From: Heterohyrax brucei
Taxonomy: Eukaryota; Chordata; Mammalia; Hyracoidea; Procaviidae
Reading direction: 5' to 3'
Length of the DNA: 64,000 bases
Assembly (NCBI GenBank): GCA_028571685.1
Contig: CM053140.1
Coordinates: forward strand, 57,232,201-57,296,200
A program made the position numbers and the translations under genes. Positions 25,401 to 36,400 of the stretch are shown here, one piece after another (position 1 is the first letter of the stretch; every line of letters starts with the position of its first letter). The notes below the pieces were generated by a model, which was not told the origin of the DNA, ran no database searches, and saw nothing but the letters and a program-made list of their open reading frames with translations.

Positions 25401-28400
25401 GAAAAGTCCAGCTGGAGGGCGAGTCCTGGAAGAAGAAAGGGAGCCTGAGGGGATGCTGGAGGCCGGGAAAGGGGCCTAAGGATGGGAGAAAATCTCTAGG
25501 AAAGGTGCTTAGTGGCGACTCAAGGTACTCAGCAGCAACCTCACCTGGGTCTCTGGTTCCAGCAGGCTGAGAGTCACAGAGCTCACTGGGTCTGTATCCT
25601 GAACCTCGAGCCTGGCGGGCAGCAGCACCTTGTTCAGCTCCATTATCAGCACCTGCAGGCGCCAGAGGACAGGACTGACAACCTGCCGCCCTTCTCCCGG
25701 GTCCTGTACCCTAATAGACCTCACCAAGCACTGGTCCTCTTGCAGAGGGACAGGCTTGAACGGCTGGCAGGATTGTAGCAAGAAGTTGAGCCAGAAGTGG
25801 GCACGGCGGGGGGGCCCTCCGAGGGGCTCCAGGGTGGGTCTGAAGTGCTGGTAGAGCAGGAATGTTTCCATCACCGACACCAGGTACCTGCAGGCAAAGC
25901 CTTGTCCTCAGCTCAGCCCAGGCGCCAGCTAGAGTGCCAAGGAGAGGAGACAGGCTTGGATGTAGCCAGAATGTGGTGACTGGGTTTCCTGGGCACTGGC
26001 CTGGGAGGGACCCAGTCATTAGCTCAGGTCTCAAGGTGACAGTGCTAGTGGACATGCTTGCAGGACATGTGACAGTCCAGGCCAGGCCAAGACCTACCAT
26101 ATGGGGGCATTGAGCTTGTAGAGCTGCTCTGCAGCCAGCACCACCTGGGTTGAGTCATTGGCGAGGATCTGGGCTCCTAGGTAGAAGCCTACATCCCAAT
26201 AATACTGCATCTTCTCCACGCAGCCCTTGCGGGCCAGCAGGCAGCCCAGCTTCATGCCTGGGGAAGAGGCACACAAGCCCCAGTGAGTACAGGTGCAGTT
26301 GTGGGCAATGCCCAGATGTGGGACACATCCCTCGTGTGGGCATGAACATAGATATGGGTAAAAGCTTAGGGGCAGGTAAGATCTCAGCAGAAAGTCAGAG
26401 CTCAGACACAGGGGAGGGTTTGGGCACAACTGTATACGGAATTCAGAACCCCCTGGTGGCATAGCGGTTAAGAGCTATAGCTGATAACCAAAAGATTGGT
26501 AGTCTGAATCCACCAGGCATTCCTTGGGAACTCCATGGGACAGTTCTAACTTTGTGCTATAGGGTTGCTAGGAGTTAGAAACAGGTCAACAGCAACCAGT
26601 TTGGCTCTTTTTGTTTGATATGAAATTCAACGTGTAGTAAAAACAGGTATGAGCTTCGAAACAGGTAAGGGCTTAAGAGCACATGAGAACACAGAACAGG
26701 TGTGAGGGCCCAGCTGTGGATATAGAAGGGGATGAGCTCAGTCCTGACCAGGATCTCCCTCCTTGCACTTTTCCCAGGTGTCTCTGAGCCCTGGATATAG
26801 GGGTGCAGGGGAGCTAGGAGCAGGACCTACCTATGAGCCGGAGCTCCTCAGAGTCCTCAAAGCGCTGGCCAGCAGCAATGAGGAGCACTGCTGCATTGAT
26901 GCCTGAGTGGAGGCTGGGCTCCACCTCAAAGGCCTTCCGATACCTGCAGGAGGAGAGGAGGGGGGAAGGGGCACAGGCTGGACTGCTGCCCATGTCCCTC
27001 CTCTCCTGAGCTCAGCCCACTGCCCACTCATGCCTCTTACCAGTGATAGGCCTGCTCCCGGTGCCCAGCATCCTGGAAGCCAGAGCTGAAGAACATGTCT
27101 TTGTACACACGGCCACACATGCAGTACAGGTCAGGTGCCACGGAGCCCTCCAGCTGTACCAGGGGCAGCAACACAGCCAGTGCCTTTGCACGATCTCCAG
27201 GCCTGTTCCTCCTGGGGGCAAGGCAAGATGGACTGGAGAGGCCCCTGATGCCCCTACCACACCCTGGACACCAGAGACCCCTCCAGAGGCTTGATAATGA
27301 TGACCCCAGAATGTCAGTGACTTTGGTCAGCCCTGGCCTTTCAAGAGGCAGTGACATCAGATGGAGGTGATTCTACGCTGAAATGACCCTGGAAAACTGT
27401 GACTATTCCAGAAGCAATAGTCTCCCAACCAGGACATCAGTAGCCCAGAACAACAGGGACCATTTGACATCAGTGACCAAGATCAGCAAATTCCTTGGAT
27501 AGCAGTGATCTCAGACAACAATGACCTTGCACAGCAGAGATCCAGGCCATGGAGACCCTCGTGTGGCTATGACTGAGCCTTGCTCTGCCACTCACCGGTT
27601 GAGGGCAAATGTGTAATGGAAGCAGACATTATGCTGTTCGGCCACATCACAGGTGGGCAAGGCCTGCAGTGTCTCCACCAACTCAATGATTGCTGAATAG
27701 TCCTGAATGAGAGACAGCAAGCACTGACACAGTGGCCTCTGGGGACTCCTTTGGCCCCCAAGCTCCAGAGAAAAACCTTGGTCTTAGGCCCCCACTCCTT
27801 ACTTTCCCACTGACCATCTTGCACACCACAGGACAGCAAACACCACACACTGTATAGACCACCCACTGTGTGCCCTAGTCTCACTACTGCCCCGCCACAG
27901 TGCCACAGTCAGTCCCTATTACAGATGAAGAAACGGAGGCTCAGAAAGGTGATTTACTCACAACCACCACTGAGCAAATGACATAGCCAGAAACTGAACT
28001 AGGGTTTGTCTGACATCAAATGCCTGCTTAGCAGTGCCCTTGGACAGCTGTGACCATCGTCCCTCTGCCTCTCTGTGCACCGCGTACCTGCACGTCACGG
28101 TAGGAGAGCAGCAGGTTCATGACAATGTCAGGGCTCAGCAGCTCCACACTGTCCAGTCTTCGCTGCAAGCGAGCCAGCTCCTGTCGGAGCCGCTGCCCAC
28201 TGAACCGCTCCCGTGCCCTCCGGATATCCTGCCGAATGGTCTCCCGGAAATAGCCACTGATGCCCAGGGCAGGGGAGGGAGAACAGAAAGTGGTTGGGCC
28301 TGCCTCTTAGCCTCAGTCCACTGTATTCTCACCAGCCCCCTCTTGGTGCCCCCGCCCTATAGGGCCCCCATTACCAAGAATCTGTGGGTGTAGCCTCCAG

Positions 28401-31028
28401 CAGGCGGGCCAGCCGGCCCACCAGCGGTGTAAGCAGGGCCTCAGTGCCCACCCCTGCCTGCACCAGCCCATCAGCCAGGCCCCTCAGGACACCTGCATCA
28501 CCACACAGCACCCGACCGGTGGCCGTCACCACATAAGGGATCAGTGTGTAGCTGCCAACACAATCCTGGGGGGAGGGGGTCAGGGATCAGTGGAGGTCAG
28601 AGGTTAGAACAGGGCTAGGAAGGAGCGGTGAGGGGTCAGACGTCAGCATTGGTAGGGAATGGAATAACCCACAAGAGGTATACTTCATGAAGGAAGGGAT
28701 CAGGGAAGAGTATGACTTTGGAAATTAGGGGCATTAAGGAGATCAGAGGTGACTGAGGATAGAAAGGATAGTGGAGGCCATAGGTCACCATGGAGGTCAA
28801 AGGGGGCATTGGAGGGAGAGGTGGGTTTGGCTCACCGAATTCTTCTGGAAAACATCCTCCTGTAGGAGGCAGAGAGTCAGATATTGGTGTTTTAGGTAGG
28901 CCCCTGTGATTACCCTGCCCCACCCAGTCAGCCACCTGCCCACCTACCCTCAGGGCCTGCAGGTCAGGGAGGTCAGCCTGAGAGCAGAGGAGCACATTGT
29001 TGGTCATGCTGAAGCTCTCCCGTACACCGAGATGGTAGAAAAGCGAGGGCTGCACCAGGGAGCTGCTCACCTCCAGCACAACCACATCTGCAGGCACAGA
29101 GGTGGAGGCCCTGGAGTTTGGTGGAAAGAGCCTGGATCCATGCTGACTCAGCCTGCCTGTCCATGAGACTCTGGCAGGGTGCAAAGCCTCAGGAACCTCT
29201 GACTCTTACGCACAACTGACATCTGCGGTGTTGAAGGAGATAAGTTGGGCTCACCAGTCCACTGTACCCTTGAGAAGGGCTGGGACCCAGGTGTACTTTC
29301 TACCGCACTCTCCAGAGCCTGTGGGCACCCACAGCCGGGCAGTTATGCATCACTCTAAGTCCATTCCAGGTCATTGGAGACGCAGCAACTGTGCAACTAA
29401 GGAAGTCCATTCCCCTGGGCCCTCAACTCAGTCTCTTGAAAGGAGCTGGCACCAGCAGTGTGTAGACAATGTGCCTGTGTCTGTGTATATAACTGTGTCC
29501 AATCCTATGAGTGTCTGTGAGAACTGTATGAAATTTATCTGTGATTCATGAGTCTATCCATGACTGCACGTGTGTCTTTGTGTCCTCAAGAGTTGAGACA
29601 GCGTTCATTTTGCTGTAACGACTTCATAGACATCTGGAAACTTGGTTCTGGGACTCTTGATGAAAACAATATAAGCATGGGAAGGTGGGGTTTCCTGGTT
29701 AGTGGTAAGGAGGGGTGACTGCGGGGAATAGCCATTTGTCCGGCCCCGCCCACTCTCTTGGGGCTGCTGGGGCCTCGTGACCGGGGCCTCGTGACCAAAA
29801 CCTCGCTAGCCCACACTCGAGGGCTCAGGACTTAGTCTTTTTTGTCCAGACTCTGGTATCCTTGAGATCCTTCTCTTATCTCTCCGTTTCTCTGCCCTAT
29901 CTGCGGAAATCTTATGCTAAACCCACAGTGTTGATTTCGACTCAGCGACCCTATAGGGTGGAATAGAACTGCCCTATAGTGTTTCCAAGGCTGTAAATCG
30001 TCTAGCAAACAGACTGCCACATCTTTTTCCTGCAGAGCAGCTGGCAGGTTGAAACGCCCACCACTTGGTTCGCAGAGGAGCGCTTTAAGCACCGCGCCAT
30101 CAGGGTTCCTCAGTGCTCTGCTTAAAACAAACTCGTCATCAAGTAGATTCCGGCTTACAAAACCAAAACCGACTCATAGCCAGGCAAGTTTCGTCGAGTC
30201 AGATCCAACTCATAGCGACCCCCTAAACTCCAGTCTCCAGGCCCGGTCTCCGCGTTGTCAGGTGTTGGCTTCCAGCATCCGACCCAGGAGCTCAGCTCTA
30301 GACCTTCCGCAGAGGGATATACTACTCTGGCCCCGCCCAGAGCCCTAAACCCCTGCTCAACCCCAGCTCTGCTCCTACGGCACGGTCCAGACTCCTTTAA
30401 GCGCCAACCCTGAATCCTAGAACAAGACCTGGGTCCGCTAAATCCCACCCTGATCCTGGCCGCGCTCCAGTACCCCTAAACTCCACTTCTATCGCGACTC
30501 TATCTCAAACTCCTACGGCTTTAGCTCCCTTAAGCCCAGTGAAGCGGCACTCCTTTGAGGCGCATCTCGCAGCCTCCGAGCCCCGCCCCTCCTGGCCCCG
30601 CCCCTACTGGCCCCGCCCCCTCCTGGCCCCGCCCGGGCGCCCCGAGGTCCCACCCCTGGCCAGCCCACTCCCCGCGTGCGCTCACCTGCGTTGTAGAAGC
30701 AGTCCAGGGCTGCTGTGTCGCCTAGCGCCAGCGTCCCGAAGGGTAGAGTGCGCAATTGCGGAGAAGGCCGTGGCCCCTGGAGCTGAGCGCAGGCTTCGCG
30801 CAGGCAGCGCAGGGGCAGCGGCTCGGCCCCAGCGCCGGCTCCGGTCTCCGCGGCGTGCCGTTGGTCCCGGGTCAGAACGTAGACCACGCTGAGCGGCCGG
30901 CTCCGCGCGCAGCCCCGGCCCTGAGATGCTGCGGACGGCCGGCTCCGGCTCAGCGCCTCGGCCAGTGGGTCCTGCCAGCAGCTGCCGGCGCGTTGCACGG
31001 CTCCGGACCGCGAGCACGGCCCTGCCAT
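19454..31028 (-). CDS. MAP3K6: MAP3K6 (ASK2), mitogen-activated protein kinase kinase kinase 6
   Basis: Twenty-nine coding exons, listed 5' to 3': 30686-31028, 28948-29087, 28836-28859, 28375-28565, 28088-28256, 27596-27702, 27041-27211, 26831-26943, 26098-26257, 25725-25887, 25545-25652, 25376-25425, 25186-25281, 24943-25030, 24728-24861, 24301-24428, 23950-24086, 23417-23522, 22761-22918, 22477-22669, 22228-22366, 21765-21924, 21464-21640, 20893-20998, 20447-20618, 20254-20366, 20103-20176, 19748-19824, 19454-19544. Total 3888 nt, 1295 residues (human 1288). The order is N-terminal regulatory/TRAF-binding region, PH-like segment, then the kinase: Gly loop GKGTYG at 656-661, Lys678, HRD 770-772, DFG 791-793, APE 816-818. 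A coiled coil lies near 1178-1210, and a SAM-like end near 1222-1285. Known role: stress kinase partnering ASK1 upstream of JNK/p38. All phases agree; no lesion. Confidence 0.97.
21309..21440 (+). mobile_element. RTE LINE 3' end fragment in MAP3K6 intron
   Basis: The sequence ends in GGGTCCCTATGAGTCGGAAC, then an ATTCGATGGAACCTA-type tail, matching the reverse complement of the RTE 3' end at 46152-46230. It sits between MAP3K6 exons 20893-20998 and 21464-21640, 24 bases from the latter. Confidence 0.7.
22950..23340. repeat. Degenerate minisatellite-like tract in MAP3K6 intron
   Basis: The motif TTCCATCACC and variants (CTCCATCACC, CTCTATCACC, TTCCATCACT) recurs roughly every 20-40 bases across nearly the whole intron between exons 22761-22918 and 23417-23522. 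It reads as a decayed tandem array; the period was judged by eye. Confidence 0.55.
26447..26625 (+). repeat. AfroSINE in MAP3K6 intron, plus orientation
   Basis: It begins CCCCTGGTGGCATAGCGGTT (A box region) and contains a diverged B box near 26500. It ends in a tail of the form TATAGGGTTGCTAGGAGTTA with a T-rich end. It is antisense to MAP3K6. Confidence 0.85.
27890..27970. repeat. MIR-like SINE fragment in MAP3K6 intron
   Basis: ATTACAGATGAAGAAACGGA followed by GGCTCAGAAAGGTG is the MIR core pattern. Confidence 0.55.
29915..30230 (-). repeat. AfroSINE plus tail fragments in MAP3K6 intron 1
   Basis: A minus-oriented AfroSINE spans about 29915-30110 (tail GACTCAGCGACCCTATAGGG at one end, head complement CCATCAGGGTTCCT at the other). 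At 30125-30230 there are two more tail-like pieces (ACCGACTCATAGCC and TCCAACTCATAGCGACC), suggesting nested or partial copies. The rest of intron 1 (29088-30685) shows no other feature before the GC boxes. Confidence 0.78.
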
Positions 31029-31110
31029 GTGGGGGCGCTCAGGCGCCGGGTGCCCAGCACAGGGAACCAGGGGCTGAGCAGGAGCCGGGACGGTGAATCT
31101 AGAGATCTGG
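30560..31110 (-). promoter_or_regulatory. MAP3K6: MAP3K6 CpG-island promoter, first exon and GC boxes
   Basis: CpG and GC content rise sharply here. The island covers the coding first exon. Four near-tandem GC boxes of the type TGGCCCCGCCCCT lie at about 30582-30635, just inside intron 1, and are candidate Sp1/KLF sites. There is no TATA box near the start, as is usual for CpG promoters. Confidence 0.65.
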
Positions 31111-33115
31111 GGATCGGAAATCCGGTCAGGATGTGAGGATTTCCCTAGGGAACAGAAATTCGCAGTCCAGTGAAAAGCCTCGGTCGGAGAATCTGGAGTC
31201 CAGGGCGGATCCGGGTTAGGACTTATAAGGTCCTGTGGGTCCGGAATCGGGAAGTGGGTCCTGGAAATCTGCGGTATCTGGTGATCTGTGTGGCTCAGGG
31301 TCACGAGGGGGATCCGGAGAATCGGTCCGGCTGCATCTGCCACCCAGACTCCACAAGAGAGCGCCCGCCCGCCCACGCTCTCCCCTGCCCTCACTTGTAG
31401 GCCCGGCCCAGCCCCTTCCCGGAGGGCCAACCGGGAAAACTCCACCCTCACCCCTTTGGCTGCGCCGCTCCCTAGCCGCCGGGGACTCTGCCTCTTCCCT
31501 TCTGCTGCTGCCAGAGCCTCTCAGACTGGCTGCTTCCGGAACAGCCTGTGCTGATACACACGCCAACTGTGGCCTGATCGCGGCAGGCGCTCCTGGAATG
31601 TGTGCCTAGGCCAGCGCTCAGAAAGAAGTGTGCGCTGCAGCCCCGTGTGCAGGGATCTGTCGAATGAGGGGTGCCTCCACGGAGACACCAGAGAGCGCAG
31701 AGCAGGGAACACTGGCTATCCTGGTGTGCAGAGAGACTGAAATGGAGAAAGCCTGCTCCATGAGCTGCCAGCGGACCCTCAACCGAGGTGTGAGACTTGG
31801 TATCTGAGCTAGGCCCTTTGTGACCTCTTTCCAGGTGGCGCTGCTTTCCCCAGAAGCCAACCTGTTGTGGATTAACTGCTGACCACTGACCTCCACCCAG
31901 AACCTAATGGTGGGACCTGAGAAGGTCCTCCTCCTTTGTAAAAACGACATGACAAGGAAGTCTGACTTCTCACTGCAAAAGGGGGAGGCAGAATCAAGAT
32001 CAACAGCCCAAGGCTGATTCCTATGAGGTTGAAGTCAGACATAACTCTCTCTTCAACCCTTTTGCCAGTTTTGACACCAGCTGGCTCTCCCCTGGCACTC
32101 TGCTTTTCTACTGGGTTTGACAATTCATTACAGTGGCCATACAGAACTGAGACAGTACACAAGATTATGAATTTGTTAAGGAAGTAACAGGCTACATACA
32201 GTTCAGGATCAGGAATGGCTGAGGATACAGTTCTCCCATCAGTACAGCCTTTTTTCCAGCCATGCCCATAGCAGGTCTCTCTTTGGCCCTCAGCATCACC
32301 TCTGCCCTGCTCAGGCAAATGTTACAAATCTCTTTAGCTCTGGCAATTAGTGCCCAAAGGCAGCCTAGCTTGCCAATAAGCCTCTGCTGGAAGGCACTCA
32401 GCTTTCTTCCTCCATGGCTCAGCACGCCCCCTGTGACCTGGGACGTCCACCGTGCCCTCTTGTGCTGGGCTCCCGCTTCCAACTGCCTCTGCTTCTCCCT
32501 GTCTCTCACCATCTCCAGTGTTACAGCACTCTCTTTCTCATGGGTCTAGGAGGTTCCTAACTCAGGGATACTGTGCTTCACTCCTAACATACCTTTCTTT
32601 TAAGTCTACCAGAATGACAAAACTGACCCTTGTTAGGGTTGCATACACCTTGTTTGCATGGTCCCATGCCCATAGGTGTTCTACGCACCTTCTATATATT
32701 ATTGGCGAGCTGTCCAAGCAGCTTATTGGCATAGTCCCACCCAATCATTTGGCAGGAGTTACAAAACCATGTCAGGAAAGGCCATATAAAAGCAATCCAT
32801 TGCATCACACTCACAGCAACCTGTAGTGGAACCCAGAAACCCCCGCCCTTCCCAGCTCTGAATTCTGAAGAATTCCTAACCTTCCAACACGAATTAGCCA
32901 GTGACTGAGGCAGCAACCTAGTGTAAATCTCAGTAGACCCAGAAGTCAAGAAAGCAATTGAGTAATTTGTCCAAGATTGCTTAGCTACATGACAGAGCAA
33001 GATTCAAACCCAAGCCAACCTGTGACTGCAGATATCTGACTCCTAACCGTTTATTTTTCTGCCACTTACTAGAATGTGGCTTTGAGCAAATTAACTGTTT
33101 GTAAGTGCTAGCCTG

Positions 33116-33278
33116 GGAACCCTGGTGGTATAGTGGTTAAGTGCTACATTTGCTGACTGAAATGTCAGCAGTTTGAAACTGCCAGGGGCTCCTTGGAAAC
33201 TCTATGGAGCAATTCTAGTTTGTCCTACAGGGTCACCCTGAGTCGGACTCGACTGAACAGCAGTGGGTTTTTATGTTT
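33116..33278 (+). repeat. AfroSINE, plus orientation
   Basis: Begins GGAACCCTGGTGGTATAGTG, then GTTAAGTGCT, and ends GGGTCACCCTGAGTCGGACT with a T-rich tail. It is one of the better preserved copies. Confidence 0.9.
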
Positions 33279-33857
33279 TTTTTAAGTGTTAGCCCAGTGG
33301 CTATAGTCTTACTTGCCTGTTGCCCAATAGAAGAGAAATGTACCTTCTCTGGTTTGACTCTGTGTTCAGACCAGCTCCCCATGGGACAGGCAAAAAATAG
33401 CAGAGGGTCACTACTGACTGCTCTGACAAGGATCACAATAGAGGGCCCCAGAGAGCTGGAGAAAAATGCAGAACAAAATTCTAACTCACATGAAGAGCAG
33501 ACTTACTGGTAATGACAGAGACTGGAGAACTCACAAGAGTGTGGCTCCTGTATGTCCTTTTAACTCAGTTCCGCAGTCGCTTCTGAGGCTCGGCCTTCAG
33601 CCAAAGACGGGACAGTCCCATAAGACAAAATGAGACTAAATGGGCACACCAGCCCAGGGGCAAGGATGAGAAGGCAGGAAAGGACAGTACAGCTGGTAAT
33701 AGGCAACCCAAGGTCAAGAAGGGGAGAATGTTGACACGGTGTGGGGTTAGCAAACAATGTCACAAAACAACACGTGTATTGTTTAATGGGGAACTAACTT
33801 GCTCCATAAACCTTCATCTAAAGCACAATTTTTAAAAAGAAAAAATAGCACACACAT

Positions 33858-34012
33858 ACACACAGTGCTGTCGAGTGGATTCCGACTCATAGCAACCCTG
33901 TAGGACAGAGTAGAACTGCTCCACTGAGTTTCCAAAGAGCACCTGGCAGATTTGAACTGCTGACCTTTCAGTTAGCAGACGTAGCACTTAACTACTAAAC
34001 CACCAGTGTTTC
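33858..34012 (-). repeat. AfroSINE, minus orientation
   Basis: Tail GATTCCGACTCATAGCAACC at the left and head complement AACCACCAGTG/TTTCC at the right. It is about 380 bases past the 3' end of the FCN3 relic on the other side of unique sequence. Confidence 0.88.
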
Positions 34013-36234
34013 CAAAAAATAGCACAAGGTAAGAAATTCACTTACAACAGAGACTGGATTGGAGAACAAACAGCTTAGAAGGGACAGGCACGTAGGCACA
34101 GAGAAACTGAGAAAGCTGTGCAGCTCCCGCTAGAAAAGCATCCACTTTGAGCGGAATTTTCAGCAGATGCTAGAGTCTCCTCCATGACCTCCACTGAGGG
34201 CCCCACTGGCCTTGACTCATACACCTCCAGAGATGGAAGCCTCATCTCCTTAAGAAACAGTCTCGTCCACCTTCTGGACTGGAAGGAAGGCCTTCCTTGA
34301 ATGGAACTAAAACCTGTATCCCTGCTCTGCCCTCTTAGATCTTTCACAGTAACTCCAAGAGTCTTACAAGCCAAGAAGGGGTTAAGATGACTTTATTTTA
34401 AATGTAGACAGGGGTCGGTGGCAGTTGGCCAGGGGAAAAAGTGGCTCAGGGTCCAGAAGCTGCATAAGACAGATAGGAAGCTGGCTGCCAGGGCAGCCTA
34501 ACGGAGCACCCTCTGAACTCTCCTGTAGGGTTAGCCTGCACCCAGTCGATGCCGTACTTGTGGGTTGTGACCCAGATGTTGCACAGCACCCACAGCACCC
34601 ACGGAGATTGGTTGTGTAGCACGATCCATACCACCACGCGCCGTGGACAGTCACCACACAGTTGCCCTGTTTGTATCATGGTCAGCATCACAGGTGGTGA
34701 AGGGCTTCCAGAGGTGCAAACTCAGGGAGTCCCCTGGCAGGAAACGATGGGAGGCATCTTGGTGTCCAGCATTGTGCCTGGTGTCCTTGAAGACATTACT
34801 TCACAGGAGCCTCACGGCCACTGCACACTGGAGGTTTTCAGGCCTCAAGGGGCCAGGGTGTTTGCCCAAGGTCATCTAGCTAGTCACAGGAACACCGGGA
34901 CTCGGACTCAGGAATATCTGGCTCCCAAACCACCCACCCGCTTTTCCTTCCATCCTGTTCCCGCCGAGGGTCCCCAGCTCTGGCTCCTTGCACCCTCCCA
35001 GCTGTCATCAGCAATGTGAGCAGCTCTGCCAGGGAGAACTGGGAGGAACTCTAGGGTGCCAGGGCAGGAAACGGGGCTCCCCTGGGGCACCTCCTCATGA
35101 CCACTTCCCTCTTTCAAATCTCTCCTCAACAGTCACTCTTTCTCTGAAAAAGTCTTCCCTGGTTCCTCATCTGAAGCAGAGAATGTGACCAACCCACAAT
35201 GCCTTGGGTGGCATCCACAGCCTGCATCCAGGTCTCCAGGCCTCCATGCCCATTTCATGGGGAGGAAACCAAGGCTGTGATGGGGAGGGAACTTGACCAA
35301 GATCTCATAGTCGGTCACCTGACAGAACTGGGTTCAAATCAGGGTTTTTATTTTTGTCACTAGAGCACAGTATTTCCCCTTCAGCACTCCTGCCTCACAA
35401 CTGCCTGTCCTCAGAGGAGGAAACAGACCACAGAATAGACCGGCCTGGCTTGGCCGTCATGGAAGCAACGGGAGCAGCACTAGGGGAGGAACCAGCCCCC
35501 CTCCCCTTCTACACCTCCTCCAGGGGCCCCTCCGCAGGTCCCCTCACCTGCTGTGCCCTCTGACGATGGGCCCAGCAGCAGCTGATAGTGATCTACCTCC
35601 CCATGTATGCCGAAGTTCCCAAAGTGAAAAACAGTAGGGTTACCATCAAAGTTCTCTCACTCTACACGAAGCTACCAGGTACCTGGAAGAGGAGGGGAAA
35701 GCATGGAGTAATTCTCAGCGCCCAGGATGGGGGTTCAGGAAGGCAGAGAAATATTCCCTAGGCCCCTTGGACCCTGCTGGGAGCTTACCTTTGAGAGTAA
35801 GCTGGTATGAATTCTCATTCTCCAGCCAGAATTCAGACTCTTGACTCCCAAAACCTGCTTTGTACGAGCCCCAGGGGCGAAAGAAATCCACAGAACCATC
35901 CTGCTGCCTCTGGGACACCTAGGGAGGTGGAGAGGGGACACAGCAGCTATTATTTCAGTCTGGCTTGGCACGGGGAGACACAGGGGGGTAGTGGCAGCTG
36001 GGGGTAACTGAACGCCGGGGCATTTCCCCATCTGTTTGGAGTGGGGCCTTGTTAAAATGTGATTCCTTCATGTGAGCTCTGCCTGGGAATGTAATGATGG
36101 ACTCTACATTCCCTTATTTCATGAAACTCATCTCCACGCCAAATCAGGCCCTAGAGGAGACTGAAGTGATGGAGACAGTGTCCTGACCCTTGGAAGACAC
36201 TCAGTCCTATCGGGAGTCCGAGTCAGCACACACA

Positions 36235-36400
36235 CAAAAACCTGTTGTCGGGGGGTCAGTTCCAAGTCACAGTGACCCTGTGTGTTAGAGTACAACTGCT
36301 CTGCCAGGTTTTCTTGGCTGTAATCTTTAGGGAGGTAAGCTGCCAGGCCTTTCTTCTGCAGTACCGTGGGGGAGGTTCGAACCAGTGACCTTTGGGTTGG
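36235..36400 (-). repeat. AfroSINE (long variant) in FCN3 relic intron
   Basis: Contains TTCCAAGTCACAGTGACCCT near the tail and the long-variant block GCCAGGCCTTTCTTCTGCAG near 36341. It lies between relic exons 5 and 6. Confidence 0.75.

Larger units (their letters stand above)
31111..34391. other. MAP3K6-FCN3 intergenic region
   Basis: The first 500 bases upstream of MAP3K6 are GC-rich, with a degenerate repeat of GGATCCGG/GAATCTGG-type units at about 31090-31340. Further left-to-right lie unique sequence and two AfroSINEs, with no supported gene. Confidence 0.6.
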
